DNA of 64,000 bases from Arthrobacter sp. 135MFCol5.1 (GTDB taxonomy: Bacteria; Actinomycetota; Actinomycetes; Actinomycetales; Micrococcaceae). The stretch lies in the NCBI RefSeq assembly GCF_000374865.1, contig NZ_KB895459.1:62001-126000 (forward strand). The letters are read 5' to 3'. A program made the position numbers and the translations under genes. The first letter of the stretch is position 1. The number at the start of each line of letters is the position of its first letter. Below the pieces are notes generated by a model. It searched no databases and was not told the DNA's origin. It saw only the letters and a list, made by a program, of their open reading frames with translations. This document shows positions 43,823-53,501 of this stretch, in pieces.

Positions 43823-44555
43823 GGGCAAAGTGGCGCTCATCAGCGGCGCCGCCCAGGGCATGGGCGCAAGTCATGCCAAGGCCATCGTCGAACACGGCGG
43901 CAACGTCGTGATCGGCGATGTTGATGACGAACGTGGCAAGATGTTCGCTGATTCCCTCGGATCGCGCGCCAGGTTCGTCCACCTCGATGTCCGCAACAGT
44001 GCCGACTGGGATGAGGCCGTTGCGCTGGCCGTGCGGGAATTCGGCGCGTTGAACGTCCTGGTCAACAACGCCGGTGTGCTGAGGCACAGTGGCATCGAGC
44101 AGTGCTCGGATGAGGAGTGGGAACTCGTCCTAGGGATCAATCTGGCAGGAGCCTTTAAGGGGATCCGAGCAGCCGCTCCCGAACTCAAGCGGTCGTCGCC
44201 GTCGACGATCATCAACATCTCATCCACCGCAGGACTCAAGGGCTTCGCAGGATTCACAGCATATGGATCGTCGAAGTGGGGTCTTCGCGGGCTGACAAAA
44301 AATGCCGCAATTGAACTGGCACCCTACGGGGTGAGGGTGAACTCCATACACCCAGGAAACATCAGGACCCAGATGATCGACGGGCTATACATGGACTTCA
44401 GCCATGTGCCCCAGGGCCGGGCAGGTGAACCCGAGGAGATCAGCAACCTCGTCGTGTTCCTCGCCAGTGACGAAAGCTCATTCTCAACCGGAAGCGAATT
44501 CATTGCAGACGGGGGCGAAACCACGGGGCTGCCCGCTATCGCCACCGCGGAATGA
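43809..44555 (+). CDS. SDR family oxidoreductase (third)
   Basis: 248 residues: SGAAQGMGASHAKA, VNNAGVL, catalytic serine in NISST, YGSSKWGLRG with catalytic Tyr/Lys, and C-terminal FIADGGE. It resembles 3-alpha- or 20-beta-hydroxysteroid-type dehydrogenases that act on cyclic alcohols. The start at 43809 has AGGAGG upstream and lies within the F420 reductase gene. Last gene of the operon; a short GC stem (44586-44594 with 44611-44619) follows and may end it. Confidence 0.87.
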   Translation: MPRLEGKVALISGAAQGMGASHAKAIVEHGGNVVIGDVDDERGKMFADSLGSRARFVHLDVRNSADWDEAVALAVREFGALNVLVNNAGVLRHSGIEQCSDEEWELVLGINLAGAFKGIRAAAPELKRSSPSTIINISSTAGLKGFAGFTAYGSSKWGLRGLTKNAAIELAPYGVRVNSIHPGNIRTQMIDGLYMDFSHVPQGRAGEPEEISNLVVFLASDESSFSTGSEFIADGGETTGLPAIATAE

Positions 44556-44815
44556 TCTTCCGATAACGTCTTCCTATCACGCTACGCGGCCGGGTGCACG
44601 ACATGGGTAGCCCGGCCGCTGGCCGGGGAAAAACCCGGACAGGAAGCAGGCAAACTGGGCCTTTCCCATTTGTCTTCAACATCTCCTGCGCGAAAAAGCG
44701 CGCTCGAACGTCCTCCCAGCAGACGTCGCCAGCCCGCGCAGGAGTCCGTCATCGGGACAGTATGGAATCGACTCTCCGAGGACCCCACGACGCGAAAATC
44801 GCCAACACTAAGCAA

Positions 44816-44831
44816 ACGAATGTCCGTGCGT
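44816..44831. promoter_or_regulatory. Catabolic dyad before second TetR gene
   Basis: ACGAATGTCCGTGCGT matches 13 of 16 consensus positions and lies 38 bp before the TetR start, consistent with autoregulation. The rest of 44620-44815 shows nothing supportable. Confidence 0.5.
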
Positions 44832-44869
44832 TAAGCTTGGGGGCATCGACAAAACGATAGGTGATGCAC

Positions 44870-45484
44870 ATGGTTACAACGGCAGAACGCGGCACTGCTC
44901 AGGCCATCCGCGAGGAAGCGGCCAAGCTGTTTTTCGAACGCGGCTACGATGCGACGAGCCTGCGGCAGGTTGCATCAGCGGTGGGGCTCATGGTGGGAAG
45001 CCTCTATAACCATATCGACAGCAAGGAACACCTTCTGCTGCAAATCATGGGCGGCATTATTGACGACCTGCTGGACAGCGCCCGCGAGGCTGTGAAGGTA
45101 GACGGAGACGCAGTCGACAAACTCCAAGCCGCGCTGGCTGCTCACCTGACTTTTCATGCTGAACGGGCACAGGAAGTTTTTATCGGCAATGCCGAACTGC
45201 GTTCATTGTCCACAGCCGCGCGGGAGGTCGTTATCGAAAAGCGGCATGAATATGAACTCTTCCTGCAAAACCTCATCGAAGATGCCGGGAAAGCTGGTCT
45301 CGCTGACGTCATAGACGCCAAGATTCACGTCTACAGTTTCGTCGCCCAGGCCACACACATTGCCAGCTGGTTCAAGCCAGGTGGACGCATGAAGCTCGAT
45401 GAAATCGTCGCCATCTACACGAAGCTGGCCCTCCGCGAACTGAACGTTCCGGACGCTGACGCAAGAGTAGACCAGGCGCGCTAG
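44870..45484 (+). CDS. TetR family regulator (second copy)
   Basis: 204 residues. Nearly the same protein as the TetR at 22558 (about four of five residues identical by eye), with RGYDATSLRQVASAVGLMVGSLYNHIDSKE as helix-turn-helix and an almost identical C-terminal ligand domain (GNAELRSLS, VIEKRHEYELFLQ, KIHVYSFVAQATHIA). Start at 44870 has AGGTGA before it; ATGs or GTG a few codons upstream are possible. Convergent with cofE. Confidence 0.88.
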   Translation: MVTTAERGTAQAIREEAAKLFFERGYDATSLRQVASAVGLMVGSLYNHIDSKEHLLLQIMGGIIDDLLDSAREAVKVDGDAVDKLQAALAAHLTFHAERAQEVFIGNAELRSLSTAAREVVIEKRHEYELFLQNLIEDAGKAGLADVIDAKIHVYSFVAQATHIASWFKPGGRMKLDEIVAIYTKLALRELNVPDADARVDQAR

Positions 45485-45661
45485 CAGAATTTCAGCTCAC
45501 CCAAATACAGGAAGCACCTGCATCAGTCCTGACATGGTGTGGCCTTCCCCAGCTGCCGGCTGATTGTCGCCGGCAAGGATGCACCCACGACGGGGAACCC
45601 GAAGCTCCGGGCACCCGGAAGCGGCCGTCTCCGACCGAATATGGCTCCAGCTGCACGCCAG

Positions 45662-46450
45662 TTACCGGCATGAGGATGCCGCGCGCTGGCCGTCCTTGTA
45701 TCCGTTGGAATAGGCCTCATCGCTTCCAAGCCTGAACATGTCCTTATCGGCCGGTCGTACCAGGCTGCGCGCCGTGCCGGCAGCCGTGTCGAGATCATCG
45801 ATGACAAGATGGGACAGGCCGCGCACCAATGCAACCGGGCACCCTTTCGACTTCCCTTTGACCAAATCAGCAGCGCCTGCGATCTCATCGGCGACGGCTG
45901 CAGCCGAAGCCAAAAGCAGGTTTCCGTACGGGTCATGAGTGCCGCGGTAATCTTCAAGCACCCGCACGCCGGCCGCCCCAATTGCCGCGTCTGTTTGCCC
46001 TTCACGCCACGGCCTACCAAGGGTATCGCTGAGGATGATTGCGATCCTGACGCCAAAGCGCAGTCGCAAGTCTGAGCACAACTGTCGGGCCGACGCGTCC
46101 GGATCCAGCGGAAGAAGCAGAACGGTGCCTTCAGGAGTGTTGCTGTTGTCAACACCTGCCGCGGCGAGAACCAGCCCCTGCCGATTCTCGACAATGCGAG
46201 TCAGCCCGCCAGGATAAGGCCTGCTTGCCACAAGCCGGACAGTCTCGGCGGTAATAGCTGCTTCCCGGTCGACGGCTGCCACGTGGCGGCCTTCAGCTTT
46301 GGAGACGATTTTGCTTGTGACCACAAGTATGTCCCCGTCTTGGATTCCTTCAGGCGATCTCGTAAGGGCGCTGCCGATAAGGTCGGCTAGGTCATCGCCG
46401 GATGTGACCTCGGGAATTCCTTCAAGGGCGGTGATTAAGATACCGGACAT
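45662..46450 (-). CDS. cofE: F420-0:gamma-glutamyl ligase
   Basis: 262 residues: [38 protein letters not shown] and [21 protein letters not shown] are the CofE hallmarks. It adds glutamates to F420-0 with GTP. In most actinobacteria this domain is fused to a C-terminal nitroreductase-like FMN domain (FbiB); that domain is absent here. The gene overlaps cofC by 16 bases and has AAAGGA upstream. Last gene of the cofD-fbiC-cofC-cofE operon. Confidence 0.92.
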   Translation of the reverse strand: MSGILITALEGIPEVTSGDDLADLIGSALTRSPEGIQDGDILVVTSKIVSKAEGRHVAAVDREAAITAETVRLVASRPYPGGLTRIVENRQGLVLAAAGVDNSNTPEGTVLLLPLDPDASARQLCSDLRLRFGVRIAIILSDTLGRPWREGQTDAAIGAAGVRVLEDYRGTHDPYGNLLLASAAAVADEIAGAADLVKGKSKGCPVALVRGLSHLVIDDLDTAAGTARSLVRPADKDMFRLGSDEAYSNGYKDGQRAASSCR

Positions 46451-47226
46451 GGTTTCCTTTGCAAGGTGAGGTTCATTGTCGGGTGCGATGGGACAGAGTT
46501 GTTTCCAGATACGCCCCCCGATGGGACGAGTCCGGAAGAGAGCAGCACGCCACGCGTGTAGGCGCCCACTCCCCGCCTTATGGCGATGGCGAGGTCTTCG
46601 ATGGTGTCCACGTCGAAGCGCAGGGTGGAACCGCCTGGGCTTGCCAGCGGCCTATGGCCTGCCTGCAGATGCGCCTCGTACGAACGGTGGCCGAAGCGGG
46701 GATGGACTTCCACGCCTGGCCGGGCCGAGATCAGGGTACTGCCGGTACCCTGCCGATCGGAGACCACGGCCAACGGATGCCGCCTCGCGACTACAAGTGT
46801 GTCTTCCAGATCCCCGACGGTGAGGCACGGCAAGTCAGCTGCTATCGCTGCAACAGGGACCTGGCAAAGTGACCGGGAGAGGGCGAAACCCGCTGCTACG
46901 GCGCCGTTTAGGCCCTGCCCGGGATCTGGAAGCACCTCGACCTTTGGATCGTTGAGTACGTCGACGGCGGGATCCGAGGAAACGATGACGATATGGGCGA
47001 CGTTCGCAGCTGCAGCGGCCGCTGCGACAGTGTCCTGCAGAAAGCCGAGCGCGAGGTCCCGCCGGAGGGCAGGACCGAGTCGTTCCGATCCAAAATGACC
47101 CTGGAGACGGCTCTTTCCGTGGGGGCCCCCTTTGTAGGGAACGACTACCCACCATCCGGCATCCACGCTGGAAGGGGTTGAGTGGCAGCATCCAGTGGAA
47201 GGCGCCCTCGAGCCGTTGCTGACCAT
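46435..47226 (-). CDS. cofC: Phospholactate/PEP guanylyltransferase
   Basis: 263 residues with [33 protein letters not shown] and [15 protein letters not shown], the CofC/FbiD nucleotidyltransferase motifs. It activates 2-phospholactate, phosphoenolpyruvate or 3-phosphoglycerate with GTP for the next step. The substrate cannot be told from the visible motifs. AAAGGA precedes the start; the gap to fbiC is 22 bp. The C-terminal 30 residues are an unusual tail that overlaps cofE. Confidence 0.9.
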   Translation of the reverse strand: MVSNGSRAPSTGCCHSTPSSVDAGWWVVVPYKGGPHGKSRLQGHFGSERLGPALRRDLALGFLQDTVAAAAAAANVAHIVIVSSDPAVDVLNDPKVEVLPDPGQGLNGAVAAGFALSRSLCQVPVAAIAADLPCLTVGDLEDTLVVARRHPLAVVSDRQGTGSTLISARPGVEVHPRFGHRSYEAHLQAGHRPLASPGGSTLRFDVDTIEDLAIAIRRGVGAYTRGVLLSSGLVPSGGVSGNNSVPSHPTMNLTLQRKPCPVS

Positions 47227-47248
47227 GGGTCGTTTCCTTTCTGCAGAC

Positions 47249-49873
47249 CTACTTCACGGCGAGGGGGAGCAGGCGGAGGTTCTTGCCGGTAGCGGCGAAC
47301 CCTGTGTCGGCGTTTTGTCGGGCGACTTTGAGCCGCTCCTCCGTAGGCGTTCCATAGGTCGTGGTGCGCTGCACAGGGACTCGGCCGATGGCCCGGATCA
47401 TGTCCTCCAGCTGGGATACCGTCTTTTCAGAACCGTTGTCGGCGCCAGCCATGCGGCTGATCGTTTCTTCCATCAAGGTTCCACCGAGGTCGTTGGCGCC
47501 GCCTTGGAGCATGAGCTGGGTGCCCTCCGTCCCAAGCTTTACCCACGAGGTCTGAATGTGGTCGATTCTCCCGTGCAGCATGAGGCGGGCCACGGCATGG
47601 ACTGCTCGATTTTCCTGCATGGTAGGTCCTGGGCGCGCAATTCCGGCCAAATACACCGGCGCGTTTGTGTGGATGAATGGCAGCAAAACAAATTCCGTGA
47701 ATCCGCCCGTCTCGTCCTGGATTCTGGACAGCGTTCGAAGATGTCCTACCCAGTGCGCAGGGTTGTCGACGTGTCCATACATCATGGTCGAGCTGCTGGG
47801 AATGCCGAGCTGATGAGCGGTTTTGACGATGTCGATCCAGGTTGCTGCGGGGAGTTTGCCTTTGGTCAGCATCCATCGGACGTCATCATCGAGTATCTCC
47901 GCGGCAGTACCGGGAATTGAATCAAGTCCTGCACTGCGCGCCTCTGTCAGGAACTCCTTGAAGGACATCCCCAGGCGCGTGGCCCCGTTGACGATTTCCA
48001 TGGGGCTGAAGGCGTGCAGGTGGATTCCGGGCTGGCGTTTCTTTACTTCCCGGGCAAGATCGAAATAGGCGGTACCGGGTAGATCAGGATGGATTCCGCC
48101 TTGCATGCAGATTTCGGTTGCGCCGACTGCCCACGCTTCATCAACCCGGTCCCCGACCTGCTTCATGGACAGAGTGTAGGCATCTGCGTCCGTACGCCGC
48201 TGGGCAAAGGCGCAAAACCTGCATCCGGTGTAGCAGACATTGGTGAAATTGATGTTCCGGTTTACGACGAAACGCACTTCATCACCGACCGTCTCTTTCC
48301 GGACCATGTCAGCCAAGGCGGCCAGAGCCTCAAGTTCGGGCCCCTCGGACGAGAGCAAACGGAGGTAATCGCTGTCTGAGAGACCCGCCGGATCGTTCTC
48401 CGCGCGCCTGAGGACTTGCCGGATTTCGCCGGCCGCGGTGCTCCCCGGGGAGAAGATGGGGGAGCGGTTCCGGTCCGCGTCCTCCCGCAGCGCCGCCCAA
48501 TCGCCGTAGACACCGTCGAAATCGCTTCGGCGGTCACTTGTCCGGCCAATCGTGTCAATTTCTGTATGTAGGTTGACCCTGCCCTTCCCGTCGCTTGCCC
48601 ACGCAACGTCGGGGTCCTGCCAAGGAAATCCGGTTGGGATCATTCCCTCGACCGCCAGGCCGTCAGTGTCCGCCAGGGCGCGAACGTGCGGGAGGACGCG
48701 GGGGTCGACCCAAGGTTCTTCTTCCTTGACGTAGCGGGGGTGGATGGTCAGGCGTTCGCGCAACGTAAAGCCGTTGGCGGCCGTGAGGCGGGCCAGATCG
48801 TCCAGGTGTGGCCACGGCCGTTCAGGATTGACATGATCCGGAGTCAGCGGACTGACTCCGCCCCAGTCATCGATGCCGGCGCTGATCAGGAGAGCCAATT
48901 CGTGCGTGTCGGTAAGGTTTGGTGGTGCTTGGAGGCGGACCTTTGGGCCCAAAACCAGGCGGGTAACGGCGATTGCGGCCGCGTACTCCTCCGTTTCAAG
49001 GTCTGGCGCGGCCATCATTGCAGTTGCATCTTTTGCCCGGAAGTTCTGGACTATGACTTCCTGCATGTTCCCGTACCGGCGGTGGAGGGCGCGCAAAGCG
49101 AAGATGGCATCGATGCGCTCAGCATAGTTTTCACCGATACCAAGCAGAACACCTGTGGTGAAGGGGACGCTGGAGCGACCCGCGTCTTCCAGGACCCTCA
49201 GCCTGAGGGCGGGGTCTTTGTCAGGGGATCCATAATGCGGTCCTCCCTTTTCGGCCCAGAGCCTGGTAGCCGTTGTCTCCAGCATCATTCCCATGGAAGG
49301 TGCCACGGGTTTCAGTCTCTGGATCTCTTCCCACGTCATGACCCCAGGGTTTAGGTGGGGAAGCAACCCCGTTTCTTCCAGGACCCTGATGGCCATCGCA
49401 CGGACGTAGTCGAGCGTGGAGTCATAACCGTGGGAGTCAAGCCATTTCCGGGCGGCGGGCCAACGGTCCTCGGGCCGGTCACCCAAGGTGAATAACGCTT
49501 CTTTGCAGCCGAGTTCGGCGCCTTTGCGTGCGAGGGCTACGATCTCATCCGGGGACATGAAAATGCCTTTGCCGGCTTTCTGCAGTTTGCCAGGGGTGCT
49601 GACGAAGGTGCAGTAATGGCATCGGTCGCGGCACAAGTGGGTGACCGGGACGAATACCTTGCGGGAGTAGGTGATGATACCGCTCTGACCCGCCTGCTCG
49701 AGCCCGGCATCGCGCACGCGGGATGCCGCAGACATCAGGCGCTGCAGGTTGTCTCCTCGGGCATGAAGGAGCGTCTGTGCCTCCTCCGGGTTCAGCGTGA
49801 CCCCGTCGTTTGCGCGCCGCAGTGCCCTTCGAAGTGCACTCTCAGCAGGGATAAAGGTCTCAGTCGCGGTCAT
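47249..49873 (-). CDS. fbiC: FO synthase, fused CofG-CofH
   Basis: 874 residues with two radical-SAM halves. The first has CRDRCHYC (Cys81, Cys85, Cys88), the second [11 protein letters not shown] near residue 560, each binding a 4Fe-4S cluster. The fused enzyme joins tyrosine and 5-amino-6-ribitylaminouracil to make FO, the F420 chromophore. The ATG at 49873 with GGAG upstream is preferred over an upstream one. Length is normal for the actinobacterial fusion. Second gene of the F420 operon. Confidence 0.94.
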   Translation of the reverse strand: MTATETFIPAESALRRALRRANDGVTLNPEEAQTLLHARGDNLQRLMSAASRVRDAGLEQAGQSGIITYSRKVFVPVTHLCRDRCHYCTFVSTPGKLQKAGKGIFMSPDEIVALARKGAELGCKEALFTLGDRPEDRWPAARKWLDSHGYDSTLDYVRAMAIRVLEETGLLPHLNPGVMTWEEIQRLKPVAPSMGMMLETTATRLWAEKGGPHYGSPDKDPALRLRVLEDAGRSSVPFTTGVLLGIGENYAERIDAIFALRALHRRYGNMQEVIVQNFRAKDATAMMAAPDLETEEYAAAIAVTRLVLGPKVRLQAPPNLTDTHELALLISAGIDDWGGVSPLTPDHVNPERPWPHLDDLARLTAANGFTLRERLTIHPRYVKEEEPWVDPRVLPHVRALADTDGLAVEGMIPTGFPWQDPDVAWASDGKGRVNLHTEIDTIGRTSDRRSDFDGVYGDWAALREDADRNRSPIFSPGSTAAGEIRQVLRRAENDPAGLSDSDYLRLLSSEGPELEALAALADMVRKETVGDEVRFVVNRNINFTNVCYTGCRFCAFAQRRTDADAYTLSMKQVGDRVDEAWAVGATEICMQGGIHPDLPGTAYFDLAREVKKRQPGIHLHAFSPMEIVNGATRLGMSFKEFLTEARSAGLDSIPGTAAEILDDDVRWMLTKGKLPAATWIDIVKTAHQLGIPSSSTMMYGHVDNPAHWVGHLRTLSRIQDETGGFTEFVLLPFIHTNAPVYLAGIARPGPTMQENRAVHAVARLMLHGRIDHIQTSWVKLGTEGTQLMLQGGANDLGGTLMEETISRMAGADNGSEKTVSQLEDMIRAIGRVPVQRTTTYGTPTEERLKVARQNADTGFAATGKNLRLLPLAVK

Positions 49874-49939
49874 GATAAAGACTCCAAAGGTAGGAATTAG
49901 GAGATGTCTCGACCCCGCCGCCGGGGTCAATTGCAGATG

Positions 49940-50956
49940 TTAGGAGCGGGAGGTCGGTGGGGCCATGGCCAATGCGGCAGCAGCCATGGCGGCAGTAGTT
50001 GGGGTGTCGGTCATCCACAATGGGGCTGTGGCCCCTTGGAGGCCGGCCTCCTCGAGCAAGGGAAGGTATCCCTCATCCGTCACATCCATCAGCCATCCGT
50101 CGAGAACACCGCCGCGGCTGCGGGCACCATAAGACTCCGCCACTCCAAGAGCAGTTGCCTCCACCCCGACCGTCTCAAGGCACTGCTCCGCCATGCCGCG
50201 AACTGCCGAGCCGCCGATAATCGGAGAGAGGCCAATAACCGGTGCAGCGGTGCTTCGGACCGCGTCGCGAACTCCTGGAACGGCCATGATGGTCCCAACT
50301 GAAACAACCGGGTTTGAAGGAGGCAGGAGGATTACGTCCGCGGACCTAATAGCTTCAAGGACTTCAGGTGTCGCGGAAGCCTTCTCCAGGCCGATTTGGA
50401 CGAACTCGCTCACAGGAACGAGAGCGCGGTATCTCACCCACCACTCCTCGAAATGGATAAGATCGCCAGCCGAGTGTTCCGGAGTTCCCTGAGAAAGACG
50501 GACATGCGTCTCCACCGACTGGTCACTCATGGGTAGGAGACGTACCCCGGGTCGCCAGCGGCGGCACAACGCTTCGGTTGCCTGCGTCAAACTCAGGCCC
50601 TCGCGCAACATGTCCGTACGGACTATATGCGTTCCGAGATCGAGGTCACCCAAGGTGAACCAGTCCCAGCCCCGGCCGTAAGCGCTGATTTCGGCAGACG
50701 TCCGCTGACTTTCACCGCTGCGCCCCCATCCTTGATGCTCGTCCACAGCACCACCCAGCGTGTACATGATGGTGTCCAGGTCCGGACACACCCTCAGCCC
50801 ATTCAGCCACATGTCGTCCCCAGTATTGGCAACAACCGTAACGGCAGCGTTGTTGGAAACGCCGTCCGTAGAGGCTGCATTGAGATGAGCAAGCAAGCCG
50901 CGAACAAATCGGGCGCCACCTACACCCCCTGCCAAAACAGTGATTCTCTTCTTCAT
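49940..50956 (-). CDS. cofD: 2-phospho-L-lactate transferase (FbiA)
   Basis: 338 residues beginning with VLAGGVGGARFVRGL (nucleotide-binding) and carrying ANTGDDMWLNGLRVCPDLDTIMYTLGG and the Asn/Asp-rich PPSNPVVSVGTI, all CofD/FbiA features. It transfers the phospho-acid moiety onto FO to make F420-0 or dehydro-F420-0. The start is set by comparison with the family; GGAGG lies about 13 nt upstream. First gene of the operon; the catabolic dyad is 56 bp upstream. Confidence 0.93.
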   Translation of the reverse strand: MKKRITVLAGGVGGARFVRGLLAHLNAASTDGVSNNAAVTVVANTGDDMWLNGLRVCPDLDTIMYTLGGAVDEHQGWGRSGESQRTSAEISAYGRGWDWFTLGDLDLGTHIVRTDMLREGLSLTQATEALCRRWRPGVRLLPMSDQSVETHVRLSQGTPEHSAGDLIHFEEWWVRYRALVPVSEFVQIGLEKASATPEVLEAIRSADVILLPPSNPVVSVGTIMAVPGVRDAVRSTAAPVIGLSPIIGGSAVRGMAEQCLETVGVEATALGVAESYGARSRGGVLDGWLMDVTDEGYLPLLEEAGLQGATAPLWMTDTPTTAAMAAAALAMAPPTSRS

Positions 50957-51011
50957 TGAAGGTCCGTCCTCCCGCTGTGGATCCACGACGAAGGCAACGC
51001 GGGACAAGTCT

Positions 51012-51027
51012 CCGAACAATCGCTCGT
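51012..51027. promoter_or_regulatory. Catabolic dyad before the F420 operon
   Basis: CCGAACAATCGCTCGT shares 15 contiguous positions with the ADH site at 34630. It is the link between the catabolic regulon and F420 synthesis. Confidence 0.7.
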
Positions 51028-51163
51028 TAGTCCCAAAATTATGTCGCCCTACCTTCACTGTGTCAACGGTCACGGGCTGAAGCGCACGTCGGGGCGACTC
51101 GGGCGCCACTAGAGCCGGCATTAGGTGGCGGTGGAAACCCCGTTATGGACAATTACGAAAAGA

Positions 51164-53320
51164 TTAGGGTTCTTTCGACATCTTGTTCCGCTCCACGAGG
51201 TCGGCAGCCCAAGGCCGAACACCATGGCGGAAGGCCATCCCCTCTGGAAGCCCCCGGACTGTGGCTGTCGAGCCTAAGATATCGATAGTTATCCGGCCCG
51301 AGGCCATAGGAGCATTCGCAATATGAAGGGCTCCGTATGATTCCGGAAGGGCGGGATCAAGCCACACGCCGCCGCGCCCAACATCGGCGTAGTAGCCCAT
51401 CAGCCCCTTGATGAGTTGGATCGGCGTGGTCGCGGCCCAGGCTTGGGGTGAACATGCCGTGGGGTAGGGGACCGGCTGGTCGAACTGGTTTCTACTGAAG
51501 CCACAGAACAGTTCGGGCAACCTGCCTCCTGAATACTCCGCCGCCTCAAACAGGGCAGTAGAGATTCGTTGCGCCTGCTCAACGAAGCCATAGCGGAGTA
51601 GCCCCGCCGCGATGATCGCGTTGTCGTGGGGCCAAACGGACCCGTTGTGGTAGCTGGCGGGGTTATACGCGCCCATGTTGCTAGCCAGCGTCCTCACGCC
51701 CCACCCGCTGAACATTTCAGGAGACATGAGCTGCTCAGTGACGAGCGCAGCCTTGTCTTGATCCGCGATGCCAAACAACAGACACTGACCCATGTTGGAA
51801 GCGCAGGCATCGACGGGCTTCTTGTCGCGATCCAGCGCGATGGCATAGTAGCCGCGATCAGGGAGCCAAAACTGTTCGTTGAAGCGCTTCTTCAACTCAG
51901 CTCCCAGATCCCGATAGTGAGCGGCAAGCGCCAGATCCCCCGCATCGTGTGCTATCCAGGAGCGCGCAAGATAAGCGCTGTACACGTACCCTTGCACCTC
52001 GCACAGGGCGATCGGCGGCTCTGCCAGTGTCCCGTCCGCAAAGTTTATGCCGTCCCAGGAGTCCTTCCATCCCTGGTTTAGCAGGCCCCGTTCATTAAGT
52101 CGTGCATACTCGACAAATCCATCCCCGTCCTTATCGCCATAATCCCGGATCCACTCCAGAGCGCGATCGACATGGGGCAACAGGTCCGCGATCGTCTCTT
52201 TGGCGAAGCCCCAACGGCAAATTTCGCCGAACAGAGCGACAAAAAGGGGAGTGGCATCAACACTGCCGTAGTACGCTGACTTGCCACCGAGCGCCAAGCT
52301 GCTCGAGACGTCAAGCCTCACCTCGTGAAGGATTTTTCCCGGCTCCTCTTCGCTCAACGCATCCACCACGTTGCCCTGACGGTCCGCGAGGGTTTGAAGG
52401 GTGCCGAAAGCCAGGGATGGGTCGACGGGCAGTGCCATTAGCGATGCCCAAAGCGCGTCGCGGCCAAACAGTGCCATGAACCAAGGTGCGCCGGCAGCAA
52501 CCACAATCCGGCTGGGATGCTCAGGATCCTCGATTCTGAGCGCACCGAGGTCATCGTAACTTCGTCGAAGTGTGCGTTCAATCGAAGGGTTTCCGACGTT
52601 GATCACCGGGATCTTCGTCACCCACTCCTGCCGTCGGAGATCCTGGGGCGACAGTTCGCCAAGACGTGGAGCAGTGAACGCCGATATCGGGCCGCGGCTA
52701 CCAGGGGTGGGGAACACCCTCATAGTGGTGCGCCAGTGCCCCTGCGGAGGGATCGAGGCGCGGTACGTCAGCCCTTCTCGGACAACACCGGCCGCCTCGG
52801 CTGACACCACCACACCTTTGTGGATATCCCTCCAAGCAGACAGGATAACTAATCTGTCATTGAGTATTTCACGTGATTCTGCCCACTGCCTCCGAACTCG
52901 TGCTTCTTTCACCTCAAAGAGATCAGCGAAGTCAGCGTCGATTTGTATGGAAATCACACACTCAGTAGGAGACATCGAGAAGTTCCGAACGGTGATCTGC
53001 TCTAGAATCCCCGACCCGACCTCGCGAAGCCGCTCGACAATGAGGGGGCTGTCAGCACGGCCATCGGGGCCGGAAACGCGTCCGGCGAAAAGGGCCCGGT
53101 AGGGCTCCTTGATATTGGCCGCCAGCGGCTCCAACGATTCTCCGTTTACGATCAAACTTAGACGGGACAGGATGCGCGTGTCCTCCACAAAAAGGCCTTG
53201 AGGGCTGTCCGGGGAGATATCGCCATTAGCGGCGGAGATGCAAAACGAGGACCCCTCCACCAGAGTGACCGAGCCTGAACCAAGGGGTCCAGCAGCAGTG
53301 TCAGCATTCCATCCAGCCAT
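51164..53320 (-). CDS. Glycogen-debranching-type (amylo-alpha-1,6-glucosidase) enzyme
   Basis: 718 residues: an N-terminal beta domain (GLFVEDTRILSRLSLIVNGE) and a C-terminal (alpha/alpha)6 barrel with APWFMALFGRDALWASL, NQGWKDSWDGI and YHNGSVWPHDNAIIA, the pattern of MGH1-like glycogen-debranching and sucrose/trehalose-acting glucosidases. AAGGAG supports the start. It is a soluble glycosidase that seems unrelated to the catabolic locus, though a ribose-type importer nearby could deliver a glycoside. Confidence 0.86.
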   Translation of the reverse strand: MAGWNADTAAGPLGSGSVTLVEGSSFCISAANGDISPDSPQGLFVEDTRILSRLSLIVNGESLEPLAANIKEPYRALFAGRVSGPDGRADSPLIVERLREVGSGILEQITVRNFSMSPTECVISIQIDADFADLFEVKEARVRRQWAESREILNDRLVILSAWRDIHKGVVVSAEAAGVVREGLTYRASIPPQGHWRTTMRVFPTPGSRGPISAFTAPRLGELSPQDLRRQEWVTKIPVINVGNPSIERTLRRSYDDLGALRIEDPEHPSRIVVAAGAPWFMALFGRDALWASLMALPVDPSLAFGTLQTLADRQGNVVDALSEEEPGKILHEVRLDVSSSLALGGKSAYYGSVDATPLFVALFGEICRWGFAKETIADLLPHVDRALEWIRDYGDKDGDGFVEYARLNERGLLNQGWKDSWDGINFADGTLAEPPIALCEVQGYVYSAYLARSWIAHDAGDLALAAHYRDLGAELKKRFNEQFWLPDRGYYAIALDRDKKPVDACASNMGQCLLFGIADQDKAALVTEQLMSPEMFSGWGVRTLASNMGAYNPASYHNGSVWPHDNAIIAAGLLRYGFVEQAQRISTALFEAAEYSGGRLPELFCGFSRNQFDQPVPYPTACSPQAWAATTPIQLIKGLMGYYADVGRGGVWLDPALPESYGALHIANAPMASGRITIDILGSTATVRGLPEGMAFRHGVRPWAADLVERNKMSKEP

Positions 53321-53501
53321 TCCAGCTCCTTCAAGCGACTGATGCCCCGGCACCGGGTGTTGAACTGTGACTTATTTGTCCCTGTCCAACCGCCCTCTCA
53401 ACTGAAGCTACCCCTGAAGAATATTCAGTGCCAGACCATGAACGGACGTCCACATTCCGCTCAGAGGTCTGGCGCAGCATCCCCGGAGATTGTCTGGGCG
53501 G

